Assembly: GCA_950295325.1 (NCBI GenBank)
Contig: OX485806.1
Location: 6,386,001-6,450,000, forward strand
Source: Polytrichum commune
Lineage: Eukaryota; Streptophyta; Polytrichopsida; Polytrichales; Polytrichaceae
Direction of reading: 5' to 3'
DNA: 64,000 bases
This document shows, one piece after another, positions 1-11,447 of the stretch. A program made the translations under genes and the position numbers. Position 1 is the stretch's first letter. Each line of letters starts with the position of its first letter. The notes below the pieces were generated by a model, which saw only the letters and a program-made list of their open reading frames with translations, searched no databases and was not told the origin of the DNA.

Positions 1-220
1 AGTCCACTGGTGAAGAGAAGTTCACCTAATGGTGAAGATTTTTTGTGATAAAAAACCATAATTCTCTACATTCACATTGTATCAAAAGATTTCAACAAGA
101 ATTGTGTTCATAAGAATTGTGTAATATAGTGTTCAATTTTATTCAAAAGATAATGAAAATTGCCAAATTGCCAATTGTCAAGTTTGGCCCATGTAGGAAA
201 TCGCTAAGGAGCTACTACAA

Positions 221-223
<3 letters not shown>

Positions 224-260
<37 letters not shown>
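224..260. repeat. (GA)n microsatellite
   Basis: This is an uninterrupted GA dinucleotide run of about 37 bases. Confidence 0.95.
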
Positions 261-262
<2 letters not shown>

Positions 263-343
263 CTTGCCAACACCTTAGGTTTTGAAAAAAACCAGATCTG
301 AAATCTACGGTCCATATCTGTTTTTGAAAATTATTTTTTTATT

Positions 344-427
344 GAGTTGGGCTTCTCTGGAGGAAGAGTTTCTTGTCCGGCCTCTTGAGGCCGGACAAGA
401 AACTCCTCCTCCAAAGAAGCCCAACTC
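344..427. repeat. Near-perfect hairpin, 41-bp arms, 2-nt loop
   Basis: Bases 344-384 and 387-427 are reverse complements at 39 of 41 positions, and the two mismatches would be tolerated as G-U pairs in one RNA sense. The centre is GGCCTCTTGAGGCC. If transcribed it would fold into an almost unbroken RNA stem like a young miRNA or siRNA precursor. It lies inside the truncated element at 1-605, so an internal foldback of a MITE is the simplest explanation. Confidence 0.85.
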
Positions 428-605
428 CAAAAAGTGCCGCCATGTAGGCGGCCATGTCATTTTATCATCCATGAGAAAAGTTCACCACCATTGTTTTCTT
501 CACCTAGTGTAAACACCCACCGGTCAAGAGTTGCATTTTCGACCAATCACAATTGAGAAACACCCTTTTTTTCATGACCGGTGGACTTCTCCACCGTAGT
601 GTAAA

Positions 606-3600
606 CCGGTCCTTAATGGATGGAAAAAAAGAGAAAATAAAAAAATTCCTTACAGAAATAAAATTTAAAATTTAAAAAGCTTTCTGTGTCCAAAGGTCAT
701 TCAAAAACTAAAATCATTGGTAAATTTTTGTAAAAGACATATTAGGGTTTGGACCTTCATGAACATCTCAAACATATTTCAAGATTTATTAAAGATTCAT
801 AACTCAAAAACAAACCACATTACATCACAATTGTAAGAAATTCGACTGATAGATATTCTCGGTCACCGTAGTTTTTTATTAAAAAAAGAAAGTCATTCAC
901 ATTTCCTTTGAATTAGTACCAATTTGCATTCTAAAGGCATTGTACATAGTGTTTAAGGTTAGTTTCTATCATTTTTTTATATTAACAATGTCAAAGGTGA
1001 TCCCAGCTAAAGTTTATTAAATTATCAATTGCATTATATATGTTAATTGGACCAATACGTGAACGAAGATGTTATAAGTTTGTACAATTGTTTTAAGCAT
1101 ACTTTGTAGGTCATGTAGTACAAGTTCCATATGCATTGCTAACATGACGTTGTATCCAATGCAGGTTTGATCATTTGCCTCAACATGATATGTTGGTGTA
1201 TATGCTTTGGTCGACGGGAATTTAAAGGGAGGACAAAGTGGGAGGGTTGGTAGTGGTGGGGAATTTGCACATTTATGAGTTTGGGGTAGGAGGGGTTTGG
1301 CGAGTTTCTAGCTGCCATAAAGATAATTTTATGGGGGATGAGTGAGAATTGGAGGGAAGGATGTTGTGAGTGTCAGGAAGAGGTCTTGCCATTGATGTAT
1401 GCATATGAGAGAAATGGCGGCCAATGTTTTTTTACTTTAAGTAGTTGGAGAAGGGGTTGATTTTGTGATATTGGACCATGAAACTAGAAAGCATGCCATA
1501 ATTTGGATGTTGGTGTTGGGGGCCTTGAAGGGGTTGGAGAGTTGGTGCCAATTGGTGTTGGGTACGAGGATGGTCATTGTGGAGTTGGATCAAGAGGATG
1601 TGGTTTGGGCTCACTTGATGGCTTTGGCAATTTCAACGTGGAATTGGGGGGGGGGGGGTGCCTTTGCCGGCTTGTTTTGTGGGAGTGACTAGATCATGTA
1701 GCCCTAAATATATTATATCGAACATGAGGGCTACAAAAGGATGTGAGTGTGGTTGGGCATGATATTGGGAAGGAGAAGTGGGAGTGGGTGATGTTGAATT
1801 GTATGGTGATGGAATGCAACATGATTGGAAGGAGATTGTGTGTATTTGGGCAAAGGTTATTTTGCAAGTGGAGGAAGAAGATTTTGATGGGGTTTGTACT
1901 AGATATTGTTCAAAAACCCATTTGATTTCATTGTTGAAGGTTTGTTTACAAGGTTGTAGATTGGTATCCTTTGGGGTGGTGTGGTATTGCCATAGCCATG
2001 AGAAACATGGATAAAGGGTGATGCCTATGTGACATCTGACGGCAAGAGTGAATGTGGGCTATGTTGTTTGCGAGGTGAATATTGTATGGGGAAGGTGAGA
2101 TGTCTTTATATGGGTAGGTTTCATTAGTGCTAATGTGAAGCAAGATCATGTGAATTTTGGGGAGTATCTAGCTGGCATATTAAGTTGACTTGGTTTGTAT
2201 GTTTGGAGTGTATGTGGTGAACAATGTCCGGGGACAACCGGTATTTAGTGTAACGGCAACTGGTTGGTTTTGTGAAAAGTCCGGTTGAATTGGGAAAGTG
2301 GAGGATGTGAAACCGGTGCTTTTTTAAAATATTATTATTATTAAATAATAATACTAATTTATCAATAAAATAAAATAAAAACATATTTCAACTGGCAACC
2401 ATTTTGAGGAGGATTTTTACCCGGATGAATTGTGAAATAAGTGGATTTCATCCCGTTTGATTCATCTAGGGCCGGATATCATTTGGTTCTAGGGTTTAGG
2501 TTATGTGTTCATTGTAGGCTTGTAGCAATTTGGTGAATGGCAAACATGCAAAGCTTTTGCTTCATTACTGCATGTCATTGTTGATGGCTAGCATTTAGAA
2601 TGTATTATGCATGTGTCTATGGAAGATCTTCATGGTGATCTTGATAACGTACTAATGGAAGCCATAGCTTTATGGAGGAACTCTACAAAATTTAGATGGT
2701 TGTTTCACATTCATACTCTTGATTTTGACTCTAACAATTGATGAATTTCATTTTTGTATATAGTATGGTGTGATAGTTTACTCTTTTATCATGATGTGGC
2801 CTCAAATCTAATATGAGGTTTTAAGACCTAGATATGATAGAAGAGTAAATCCGTGGCCATCAACCGGTCGATGGATTGTTTTAGGTTCAACTCATGCTAT
2901 GGATAAACTGTTGAACATTGTTGTTGTTTCTTGTATATAATGGATTGTTGATCATGTTGTTGGATGTTGAAATCATTACATATTATTGTTGTATGTTGAT
3001 ATGTTCTTTGGACATTGTTGTTGAATGGTGTATATTGTTTGTAGATATAATTTTGCTACATTGGAAAACCAACTTACTTATCAATGCCCAAGTTTTTGGC
3101 CGGTTGTCATTACAATGAAGAGGAAATTAGCCGGCACTTGAAAAAAAATACAGAATATTGGCATGTCCAAATTAATGGCAACAAGTTTGCAACTGGTCAA
3201 ATCCTTAAAAAAACCGGTAGAAGTTGTGAAGGGGCGGATTTTAGTTGGTTGAGCTCAAAAATCTCCCGAACCCTGGTGGTGAATATATTGTAGATAGTGT
3301 CATGTATACAATTCTTTCATCAAATTCTTGTTGATTTCGTGGTCACAATCCTATGTTTCCTAGAGCATGCTATCATTTGGTTCCACTATATTTTGGAGTG
3401 CGGATAGTGGAGCCATTTGATGGTGTATTGTGTATGGGGAACGGTGGCTCCATATTCTCCCTTGGTGGTGTTGTGGGTGATGTTAAGACTTTTCTCAATT
3501 TGGAGTGGATTGTGGGAGGAGACCAAGGAGGGGGGGGGACGGGTGGGTGCCGTTATAGGTTGAAGGGCGAGAGGAGACATAGTTGGTGGGATGAGGGGTG

Positions 3601-4219
3601 AGGTTTGGGGAGTTCAAAGGCCAAATGGAGGGAATGTTGTGGATATGATTGTGGGAGGCATGGGCCATTGCAATGTATGTGGATTTGGTGACATGTAAGG
3701 ATAGTGATGGTGGTGATGATAGTGAGGGTTTCCTTGAGTGTGGTCAAGGTTTTATATTGTTCTTTGAATTGTTGATGGGTGAAGAATTTGTTGTCGGAAC
3801 TTGTAATACGTTGGGACATGTGGGTGATATATATTTTGTGTAGTGTAGACAATGTTTTTTGGACATTATACGGGATCTTCATGTCCAAAAGGAGTAGGTG
3901 GTAATTTGCATGGAAAATATCATTGAGCTAGTGGAGGGGGTAGTGTGTGGGGGTGTGAGGAGCAATGGGGGGAGTGGGAGAGCTCGGGGGGTATGGATAG
4001 AGATTCTCGTAGTTTGAAGGATTTATAAGGTCCGAGTGAGTGGGGAATGAGTACATTTCGTGGGGAGTAAGGAAAGGAAAGGTAGAGAGAGATCACCTGG
4101 AGAGAAAGTTAGAGAGGAGAGGAGGCCTCTCGATATTCCTCCTAGTTGGTCATTGTCGTCAAGGGCCTGAAGGAGTTTGTTCCCCAAAGTTCAAGCATAT
4201 GTGACTTTGAGGAAGGTGA
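606..4219. other. Repeat-derived intergenic DNA, no supported gene
   Basis: The stretch is AT-rich to about 1,190, then strongly G- and T-rich on the plus strand (about 1,190-2,200 and 3,350-4,100), with G homopolymers at about 1,648 and 3,528. Open frames exist on both strands, but none resembles a known protein and several overlap as mutual shadows. The 3,350-4,100 part may be the far 3' end of the minus-strand LINE described at 4.5-10.5 kb. That is inference only. Confidence 0.5.
2619..2741 (+). pseudogene. 41-codon-scale fragment sharing a motif with 60.1-60.3 kb
   Basis: The frame encodes MEDLHGDLDNVLMEAIALW followed by RNSTKFRW. A similar string, FDNIIEEAIPLW then ENETKYW, is encoded on minus near 60.2 kb. 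Over 23 aligned residues about half are identical, including DN, EAI, LW, N and TK. Two independent loci with the same peptide suggest remnants of one repeated protein-coding element. I do not recognise the family, and the upstream frame is broken by stops. Confidence 0.35.
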
Positions 4220-4552
4220 TACCGTAACACCATAGCAGGTTCATCACCTGGCGAACGAATATTTATTTATTTTGAAAAAATAAGGTTTGTTTGCTAAAAA
4301 TAGATTTTTTATAAAATTCGTTCTTCTATTTTGAGGGAAAAAAATAATTCGTCCTGGAACAGAGTAGATGTACCGGGATGACAACTTAAATTGATTTTTT
4401 CAATAGAGTCTGCTTCACCCAACTTTTTGGATTTTCGTTCTTTTCATAATATAATTTTCCATAATTTCGTTCTTCATGGCCTGGAATTTCTAATTTTTTT
4501 CGTTTTTTTTTTTTGAATTATTTAAGAACGAACCTGCTATGGTGTTACGGTA
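4220..4552. mobile_element. 333-bp MITE, TA-flanked, 21-bp terminal inverted repeats
   Basis: The left end TACCGTAACACCATAGCAGG is repeated exactly in reverse complement at the right end (CCTGCTATGGTGTTACGGTA), and the match runs on to GTTC. If TA is the duplicated target, the element is Tc1/mariner-like. The interior is AT-rich and non-coding, with a T run near 4,503-4,514. It lies within DNA that looks like the 3' side of the decayed LINE. Confidence 0.75.
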
Positions 4553-4908
4553 CCCAATCCATTTAAATTTGGAATAGTTGGGCGGTGATATTTGGTGTGC
4601 TAAGTCGGATTTTACAAGTTTGCTTGGATATTTTGATGAGGCACCTATCTAGTGTGTTGATTTGGGGAATCAAGAAGTTGGCCACATGGAAGGAATATGT
4701 TATATTAGGAACTAACATTTTGTGGAGCATGTGTAATTACATTTAAGGAAGGCCACAGAGGTGTAGAGGACTTCACATTTGTTTTGGACATTTTGTAGGC
4801 TGTCAATGTTGGGGTCTAGTTAAGAGTGATGGAAAAAGAGATGCCTAGGTAGGCGTATGGGGAGTCGGGTGCCAAATAAGGGAATGGGAGGCTATTCAAA
4901 TTGACTTA
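4553..4908 (-). pseudogene. LINE ORF2 C-terminal fragment
   Basis: Read on minus, the segment encodes YLAPDSPYAYLGISFSITLN, matching the 'YLG' element that follows the thumb of plant non-LTR reverse transcriptases. It continues the fragment at 5,307-6,386 and is separated from it by the MITE at 4,909-5,303. Stops and frameshifts are present, so it is not functional. Confidence 0.55.
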
Positions 4909-5303
4909 GAGCATCCTCAGTCGGTCTAGGTAAAGCTCACTGCAAACCAAGACCTATCTTGCTTAAAATTGCTCAAAATTTAGAGGGAGTGCACCAAATC
5001 TTGCTTAAAAATGGACAGATCCTCCCACACTCCCTCTAAATGTCAAAAATTTGGAGGGAGTGTGGGAGGATCTTTCCATTTTAAAGCAAGATTTGGTGCA
5101 CTCCCTCTAAATTTTGAAAATGTGGTGTTTTCAATGAGGGATTTCACCTACGTCAAATTTTTAGAATTCTTTTTTCTTGAGAAATATCTCACGTTTATTT
5201 AGGTGTGCTTCTAATGATGGTAATTTCAGTTTCTAATTTTAGGTCAGTCAAAAGATAGGTTTTGGTTTGCAGTGAGCTTTACCTAGACCGACTGAGGATG
5301 CTC
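4909..5303. mobile_element. 395-bp Tourist-like MITE, TTA target duplication
   Basis: The ends GAGCATCCTCAGTCGGTCTA and its reverse complement are flanked by TTA at 4,906-4,908 and 5,304-5,306. A 3-bp TTA/TAA duplication is the hallmark of PIF/Harbinger (Tourist) elements. The terminal arms pair over about 50 bases. A second internal pair of arms (about 4,973-5,036 with 5,047-5,115) pairs around a short loop, so most of the element can fold into one long hairpin. The small open frame inside (about 5,011-5,202) is a by-product of the palindrome. It is inserted in the decayed LINE. Confidence 0.88.
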
Positions 5304-5306
5304 TTA

Positions 5307-6386
5307 GGATGTCATCTTTCGTTGCGGTTCTATGGCAATGACCTTGAATTCGTAAGGAGCTTCAACGATGGCACATTTGGGGAGGTTGAGGGCAAGTCCC
5401 ACCAATTGGTTGAATCTTTTTTATAAAAAAATCGACCTATCTATTTAGATAGGAGGTGTTAATTGACAGGAGGAACAAATTGTTTGCATACACACCTCCA
5501 TGGAGTTTGACGTTAGAAGTACATAATTGATGGAGTGTTTTACCACGGTTTGACCTTGTAAGGAGGGGTTCAAGAAATATTGTGAAGACGAATGGATTGA
5601 ATGTGTATCCTTATATCATTCCGTGCAAGATGGGGATAGGTAGATGGTGCCAAAATATTCACCTTAAAGGGATGTGATTGAGTTGGTGTAGATGTTGACT
5701 AATGAAATATAGTATATATGGGGAAGCCAAGGGCCTAAATGTTTGCAAACAACCTATCACAATCAATGGAGCCAAAAGCATTGTTGAAGTTCAATTTTAG
5801 AAGGAGAATATGCTCTTGAGAGATTTTGGCGTCCTCGAGTGTGGCGATTACAATTTGTAGTTGGTGGGTGGTGCTACAATTGGTGTGAAATCCTTCATCT
5901 GAATGATTAAAGGCCTAGAAACATTCGCTATAATTTGTGAGAATTTTGGTGAACATGTTGGTGAAGAGCTTATATACCGTGTTTGCCAGAGAGATTGATC
6001 GTAGGATGGGAATTAGGATGGTAATTTCTTTTTACCAGAGGAGAACAAATTCACTATGTTTTTAGTGGGAGGGGATTCATTTGTGTTGGTATAGGTATGT
6101 AAATTGTTGGAAAATGGCATCATGATGTCTAGGTAGGAGTGTTTTGATGGTTTCCTTGGTATTTTGTTACAACCTAGTGATTTAGAAGAATACTTATATT
6201 GCAAGCTTAGTTTGTAGATTTCTCTAGTGAATAATATGATAAGTGCAGAAGTGGGCTCCTCTTTGGATTTGAGGCAAAAGCCATCAAAGTCATGCTATGG
6301 GGTACATGCATGATTGGGGTACACCTTCAAGAAGTTGGAACATTGTTTTGTAATTGATGTATAGAATTCAAAAATGCATCCCAAAA
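5307..6386 (-). pseudogene. Decayed LINE reverse transcriptase core
   Basis: On the minus strand, in several frames, the signature blocks of a plant L1-like reverse transcriptase appear in order: ISLANTVYKLF (usually RPISLxNxxYK), then STTHQLQIVIATLEDAK, then LLKLNFNNAFGSIDCDRLF (the D..AFD block), then GYTFNPFVFTIFLEPLL, then VYANNLFLLS, then LVGLALNLPKCA. The catalytic YADD box reads YANN, and many stops and frameshifts are present, so the copy is dead. It would have encoded the polymerase for target-primed retrotransposition. The 5' side is interrupted by the hAT-like element starting at 6,395. Confidence 0.85.
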
Positions 6387-6394
6387 ATAACATA

Positions 6395-7707
6395 CTCGGG
6401 GGGGGGGGCACTGGCGAAAAACGTAGGAACTACGTGCGATAAAATATAGGGTCTTGTATAAAAATTTGGCGTAAAATTTGTAAAATTATTAGATGTAGTA
6501 TAGGGTGCTCTGGGATTGTGAAACATGATTATATGTAATATAGCATTTGACAAAACATGATTAAATTACCTAAGTGGTACATATAAAATAGCATGGAGAA
6601 AAAGCGATAGTTTCAAAATTAAATACGTTGCCACCAAAATATGGCATGTTCTATATAGGAAGGGTTCAAAAGATAAGGGTGAAGGTTGGTACCAAGTGGG
6701 GCAATTGTTGGCAACACATTGACTTGATGAAACGTGCAATCCAGAACGGAAATAGAGAAATGCTCTTCCCAACTGCTATGGCTTACCTCCATTGGTTCAA
6801 AAAACAGCTGGGTCTCAACAAATATAAGTATGTTGAGAGTGATTGTGTGTGGGTTGATGTGGATGCTATTATCTCAACTGTGTCTCTAGTGTATGAATCA
6901 ACTAGCAATATCTACACCTTAGATGAGGTAGATGCAAACTCATTGAGTGAGTTCATTTCAAATAAAAAATATAACCTGCTAAATTTGTACTATCTCACAC
7001 ATGTGGAGATATAATTTGGAAAAGGGCTGAATGATCATTAGTATACCTTGAAATTTGTAGTAGTCATTTTAGTTTGAGTACACTCATATCTCCCACATGT
7101 GTAAATGGTAGCCTAGCTAGTTTAGGTGGATTTTGCTTGCATGGCGTGGGATTTTCCTCCAATGTGTAGGATTGGAAGATCAAGGCATCAATTGTAGGGC
7201 TTTTGCAAACCTTGTAAATGTGACTTTGAGACACATGTGGTTGGCCTATTCCCTAAGACCTCAAGGTTTCTAACTATGTTATCCAACACAACTTTTATTC
7301 GTTGACTCGTGTTGCTTAATGACATGTAATTGCAATCTTTTGTTGTTATTGTTTAGTGTTTTGCTTTGCCCGGACTTCAGTGTGACCATGAACCCTAAAC
7401 CCTAGTAAATGTTTGTTTCTCTTACTCTGTACACGTGCTTCTAACGAGAATTCTACTGTATCATACACTTTAAGGAATGGGGGCAATCAGGGGAAAAAAA
7501 TTACATATAAGTAATATAGGGTACCATAAAATCAACCATCCAAGAATTTATAATTACCAATAGGGTGCAAATAGTCACAACAATTTACCATTATTTCAAA
7601 AATTAGCATCCCTTATAATCCTTTCTCATAGGTAAATAGCCCCCATTTTAATAGGTCATTATCGCAGGTGTATGCAAAATATACAAGGGAGTGCCCCCCC
7701 CCCCGAG
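6395..7707. mobile_element. 1.3-kb hAT-like element with poly-G/poly-C ends
   Basis: The ends read CTCG, a run of 11 Gs and CACT at the left, and the exact reverse complement at the right. The 8-bp duplication ATAACATA occupies 6,387-6,394 and 7,708-7,715. Just inside both ends lies TGCGATAA, and TATAGGGT-type motifs recur near the termini (about 6,451, 6,500 and 7,518). These traits are shared with the short elements at 26.8 and 53.5 kb. An 8-bp duplication with subterminal repeats fits the hAT superfamily. The interior carries a 122-codon open frame of unknown origin. It interrupts the decayed LINE. Confidence 0.9.
6646..7014 (+). CDS. Uncharacterised 122-aa frame inside the hAT-like element
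   Basis: From the ATG at 6,646 the frame runs 122 codons to TAA, beginning MFYIGRVQKIRVKVGTKWGN. The composition is protein-like: mixed charged and aromatic residues (WQHIDLMKRAI, YLHWFKKQLGLNKYKYVES, VWVDVDAII) with no low-complexity stretch. I recognise no family and it shows no obvious hAT transposase block. It could be a transposase remnant or an exon captured from a host gene. The same frame has a stop shortly upstream of 6,628, so it is not part of a longer uninterrupted frame unless spliced. Confidence 0.35.
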   Translation: MFYIGRVQKIRVKVGTKWGNCWQHIDLMKRAIQNGNREMLFPTAMAYLHWFKKQLGLNKYKYVESDCVWVDVDAIISTVSLVYESTSNIYTLDEVDANSLSEFISNKKYNLLNLYYLTHVEI

Positions 7708-7715
7708 ATAACATA

Positions 7716-8987
7716 ATTACACACAAATCTAGTATGGATATAGAAGCAATTTTCTAAATATTATCAATAACCACAACTGTTAATTTCTCAAATTTGTAAT
7801 TTGGAGGCATCCGGTGCTTTGACATAAATAAATTGTACATGTTTTATGTGCGATTAAGAGTGCTTTAGGGTTATATCACCCCCTTACATCCTAACTTGTT
7901 TGAATTTATTTTGAAACCACCAAATATCTTCAAAACTAAAGTCCTTTTGCACGTTGCCCTACTGTTCATAGTCAAGTACTTTTATTTAAAATCTAAAATT
8001 CATGAGAACATCTTTTCTTTAACATATTTATGAGCTCTATGTTGATGTTTATAGATTGATTGAGCTATGTTGCATCTTATGATATATATGCTCTCACACT
8101 AAAGACATTCCTCTCCTCTCCTTTGCTTTCCTTTAAGAAAAAATATGCCTTTTGAGACAAGTCCTTAATGCAATAGAAAGGACATTTCAAACAAATCAAC
8201 ATCATTAAATAACTTTAGTTTTGTTTAGAACACTACATGAGGTTTACAAAGGACTACCAGTTTATTGTGTTTACAAGAAAATGTAATTATGAGCTACTTC
8301 AAAACCTTCAAAAATTGAGTGTTTGGTGAGGGGCATTCCTTTTGGGTACCCCAATCGTGCATGTACCCCGTGGCAATATTTCAATGTTACAAGGGTAGCC
8401 TTTGGAGTGGTGTGTATGGAGCACGGGGAGGTGCACTAATTCTAATTGTCTTGCTCAATACTAATTGTAAACCGCAGTACAATGTCACCAACACTAAACG
8501 TTAACCCAACATTATTTGTCATTCCTTGTAATTTTTGGGGGGATTATAGATTTAGAGTGTTGCAATTACTATCACTTACCAAATGATTTTGCATCCAAAT
8601 TTCAATCATCCATGACAATATTTCATCACAAGTTGCTAACAAGAGAAGGTAGGTTGTTTTGGCCAATGGATGAACTCGTCCATAATCCATGACGGTGTTT
8701 GTTCATATATTCATAAGAAGTGTCATCCGAAAAGTTGCCTTGGTGACAATAAATACCATATGACACTGAATATCATATTTAGTGTTGGGAAGAAACACCC
8801 CCCCCCCCCTCCAATCGGTAGAATTCATCATTGGTGTGGTGAGGAAATTACCATGTTGGTTTTGGATTGTTTGGATGGGTCTACATGCTATGATAGTTTT
8901 ATGGATACATTTGGGATGCTATGATCACCCAGGTGATGTATCCATGGGAAGGTCAGAGATATGACGAGAAGGTAGAGGGTTTGTATA
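7716..8987. other. Unassigned AT-rich DNA between the hAT element and the SINE
   Basis: I see no recognisable coding sequence. It contains a C run at about 8,798-8,810 without the CTCG/8-bp duplication structure of the poly-G family. By position it may hold the N-terminal part of the interrupted LINE, but I could not identify LINE motifs in it. Confidence 0.4.
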
Positions 8988-9223
8988 ATAAGAATAATAA
9001 TAATATTGGGCAATCCGACGTGAATTTGAGCCCGTTGGCCTTACCCTGCTCAAGAATCTCCTTGGTGCATGGTGGGGTTTATTGCCTACTTTGCGGTGGG
9101 TGAGCTCTTGGTTTCCCATCGAGTAAAGAGAAGATTTCACAACTGGGAATTGAACCGCCAACCCCTCCGTTTGGATTTAGGTACCTCTCCACTGTCATCT
9201 GGTAGTTTAAGGTCATCTCGGAC
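8988..9223 (-). mobile_element. SINE copy 1, minus orientation, with target duplication
   Basis: On minus the element starts GTCCGAGATGACCTTAAACT and contains GGTTCAATTCC (9,146-9,156), which fits an RNA polymerase III B box. It ends in an (ATT)n-like tail. It is flanked by TAGAGGTTTGTATA (9,224-9,237) and the same string with one extra G (8,973-8,987), as expected of target-primed insertion. The head matches the SINE at 19,626-19,825. I could not place a convincing A box, so the tRNA ancestry is not settled. It sits within the decayed LINE. Confidence 0.8.
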
Positions 9224-9239
9224 TAGAGGTTTGTATAGA

Positions 9240-10475
9240 TGTATTTGGAGTTGTCTCACTCGTCATTTTTTGTAGGCTTATGGAAAGGAAGCCACCATGT
9301 GTTCTTGCGGTGGGGGTAATAGTGGGAGGGATTGGTTTGGTGCATTTGGCAAAGATGGTTGAGTGTAGTTGTTGCCATAGATCATCATGGATAGGCATAG
9401 TGTAATCCGTGTATTATCAAGGAAAGAAGTTTGTAGGTCTCTGGTGATGTTGTTAATGGAGGTGAATGTGTTCATGGAGGTTTCTTGAAACATACTTTGG
9501 GCTTTTAAAAATTTTGTTATAGAGAGAGGGGATTAGTGGTTGGCATGTTTGGACTTGGGGTACAATTTGAAGGAGTGACAATAGTGGGAGTGTGTGCCAA
9601 GGTATATTGACTTGTATGGGTAGGTGGAATGTTTTGAAATGTGTTGGTTCATGTGCATAGCTCTGTATAGGGTCGTCACCAACCTTAAATTTCAGGGTAA
9701 GCCCGCTTGAGAAATCAAAATTTATCCAATGCATATATTTTCAGGAAAAATGTCATTTTATTAAGTGCATATTTCCTCTGGTACATTCCATTATATCTAG
9801 TGCACTTATTAAGACTCCAGACATCTTGTTGAAGCCGCTTTCAGGAGTATGTTGTATTACAAAGGAATTTGAGTCCCTCCTAAGCCTAGGCTTTCAAATG
9901 GGCCCTTCAGGCCCATGGTAGGCATGGCAACACCCCTAGCTTTGTAGTGTGCTCGGGATTGGGGTGAGTGGCTAGAGGTAGAATCCATCGATTAGGTTGT
10001 GTGAGGAGTAGATGAGCTCTCCTTAGCGTGAGAAGTTTATGTTACAACGTAGGAGGGTGAAAGAGTGGCTTCATGTAAAATTGTGCTAGTCCAAGTATTG
10101 TTGGGAGGGGTTCCCCATTGATAATCAGATTGTTAATCGCATCTCGGTTGAAGTCCTCAGCAAACATCATAGTATCATGTTTGGTTTGGGTTGCATGGAT
10201 ATAGTCAAAGACGGTAGTTAGAATGGTTGATAAGAGGGGGTATCGTGTGGATGCGAGGGCATGTACAGGTAAGTTATATGAACATGGGGGTGGGGAAGGA
10301 TGTTTAATGTGGAGATTTGAATGTATACACACATGTGCAGATAGAGTGATGTTCTTTGTATTGGTTGAGAATGTAGGTGTTTGTAAAGGCTATAGTTGGG
10401 CCTCCTCGTGCTAGGATATAAGGCATTGTGTTTTTGATGCTTGTGTTGGCTTAGTGACAGGGGGCTTCTGAACAC
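9240..10475 (-). pseudogene. Decayed LINE endonuclease and linker region
   Basis: On minus a frame ending near 10,042 encodes MMFAEDFNRDAINNL. This resembles the 'GDFN' strand of the apurinic-type endonuclease of plant LINEs, with the Gly replaced by Glu. About 60 residues earlier lies a region like the usual N-terminal side (YLPVHALASTRYPLLS). The segment 9,290-9,740 continues the same strand with frameshifted peptides that look like the endonuclease-to-polymerase linker. Orientation and order match the reverse transcriptase fragment at 5.3-6.4 kb. I infer that both are pieces of one LINE. Confidence 0.5.
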
Positions 10476-11445
10476 TTCAATGCAAAATTTGCATGAAAAT
10501 CAATGGTGTTTATTTTGACAAAAGTGAATATTGTTTATGATGTTCTTGTAAATATGGCCTTTGTTCTCACATCAACCGTTCAATTTAAATTCCAGACATT
10601 CCCTAAAAAATTTAGAAATTCTTTGCATATATGTAGTTAGCAACATGGGATAATATACATAATCCAATTGCAAGGTGTTTAGCCCATTACGGTTTGCACA
10701 TTTTGGTGTGAGAATTTATGGAGGTACTCAATTCTTGAGTTGTTCCCATCTAGTGGATCACACATGCATTTCACTTAATTCCCAAGTGAATTCGATTAAT
10801 CAAAGATATGGTTTTTTGGGAGTAAGACATGACCTTACCATATGCACCTCTTTCTTCAAACGAAAATCCAAAGAGTATTTGATGCCTATATTTACCCGAA
10901 TACAATTCTTCTTCCGTGTTTTGAGACCCTATGGATATATCCCACTTTAACCTCAAAATTTGCTCATGAAATTTCCACAACCAACATTAAGTGAAATGAA
11001 CCCAAAACAATGCTTTCATGGGCTTGGGAAGTAAGGGGTTGATTATTATAAAGATGACGTCATGCTAATGGAAGTGAGGAGTTAGTTGGGAGGCTTTTAA
11101 TTATGAAGAATTCAATTTTCATCTTATACTATAAGTTTGATGGAAATTTGTCTATATGCTACACTTAACACACCAATTAGTGAGGGTGGTACTAATTCAA
11201 GTCACTTGCACAATCTAGCCAAATCTCAAAGTTACTTAGGGTTGAAGTTGCTACTGAGTGACACTAAATTTATGAAGAAGGTAAATTCTATGCTAATTTT
11301 CCATAGGTTTCAAGAAAATTAATGCATGTTTGTGATTAGTGCATACCGCATGCTTGTCAATGAATAATGCCAAGTGTTAACGCTTTTAGTGATTAGTGCC
11401 ATAACGCTAAGTGTTGAGATGAACAATGATTCCTATATCTTTTAC
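10476..11445. other. AT-rich intergenic DNA, nothing recognised
   Basis: Only short overlapping frames occur. I see no inverted-repeat ends, RNA gene or protein motif. Confidence 0.5.
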
Positions 11446-11447
11446 AG

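Larger units (their letters stand above)
1..605. mobile_element. End of a TIR element cut by the window start
   Basis: The first ~25 bases (AGTCCACTGGTGAAG...) resemble the reverse complement of the segment near 560-600 (ACTTCTCCACCG followed by GTGTAAACCGGTCCTTA). The right end also resembles the end of the element at 41,670-42,215 (GTGTAAAC, four bases, CCTTA). I infer a non-autonomous inverted-repeat element whose left terminus lies outside the window. It contains a (GA)n run and a long hairpin, listed separately. No target duplication can be tested because the left flank is missing. The open frame at about 282-512 crosses the hairpin and is not supported as a gene. Confidence 0.4.

Noticed and set aside
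1465-2014. Plus-strand frames rich in Gly, Val and Trp
   Set aside because: They arise from G/T-rich sequence in several frames at once; no family resemblance.
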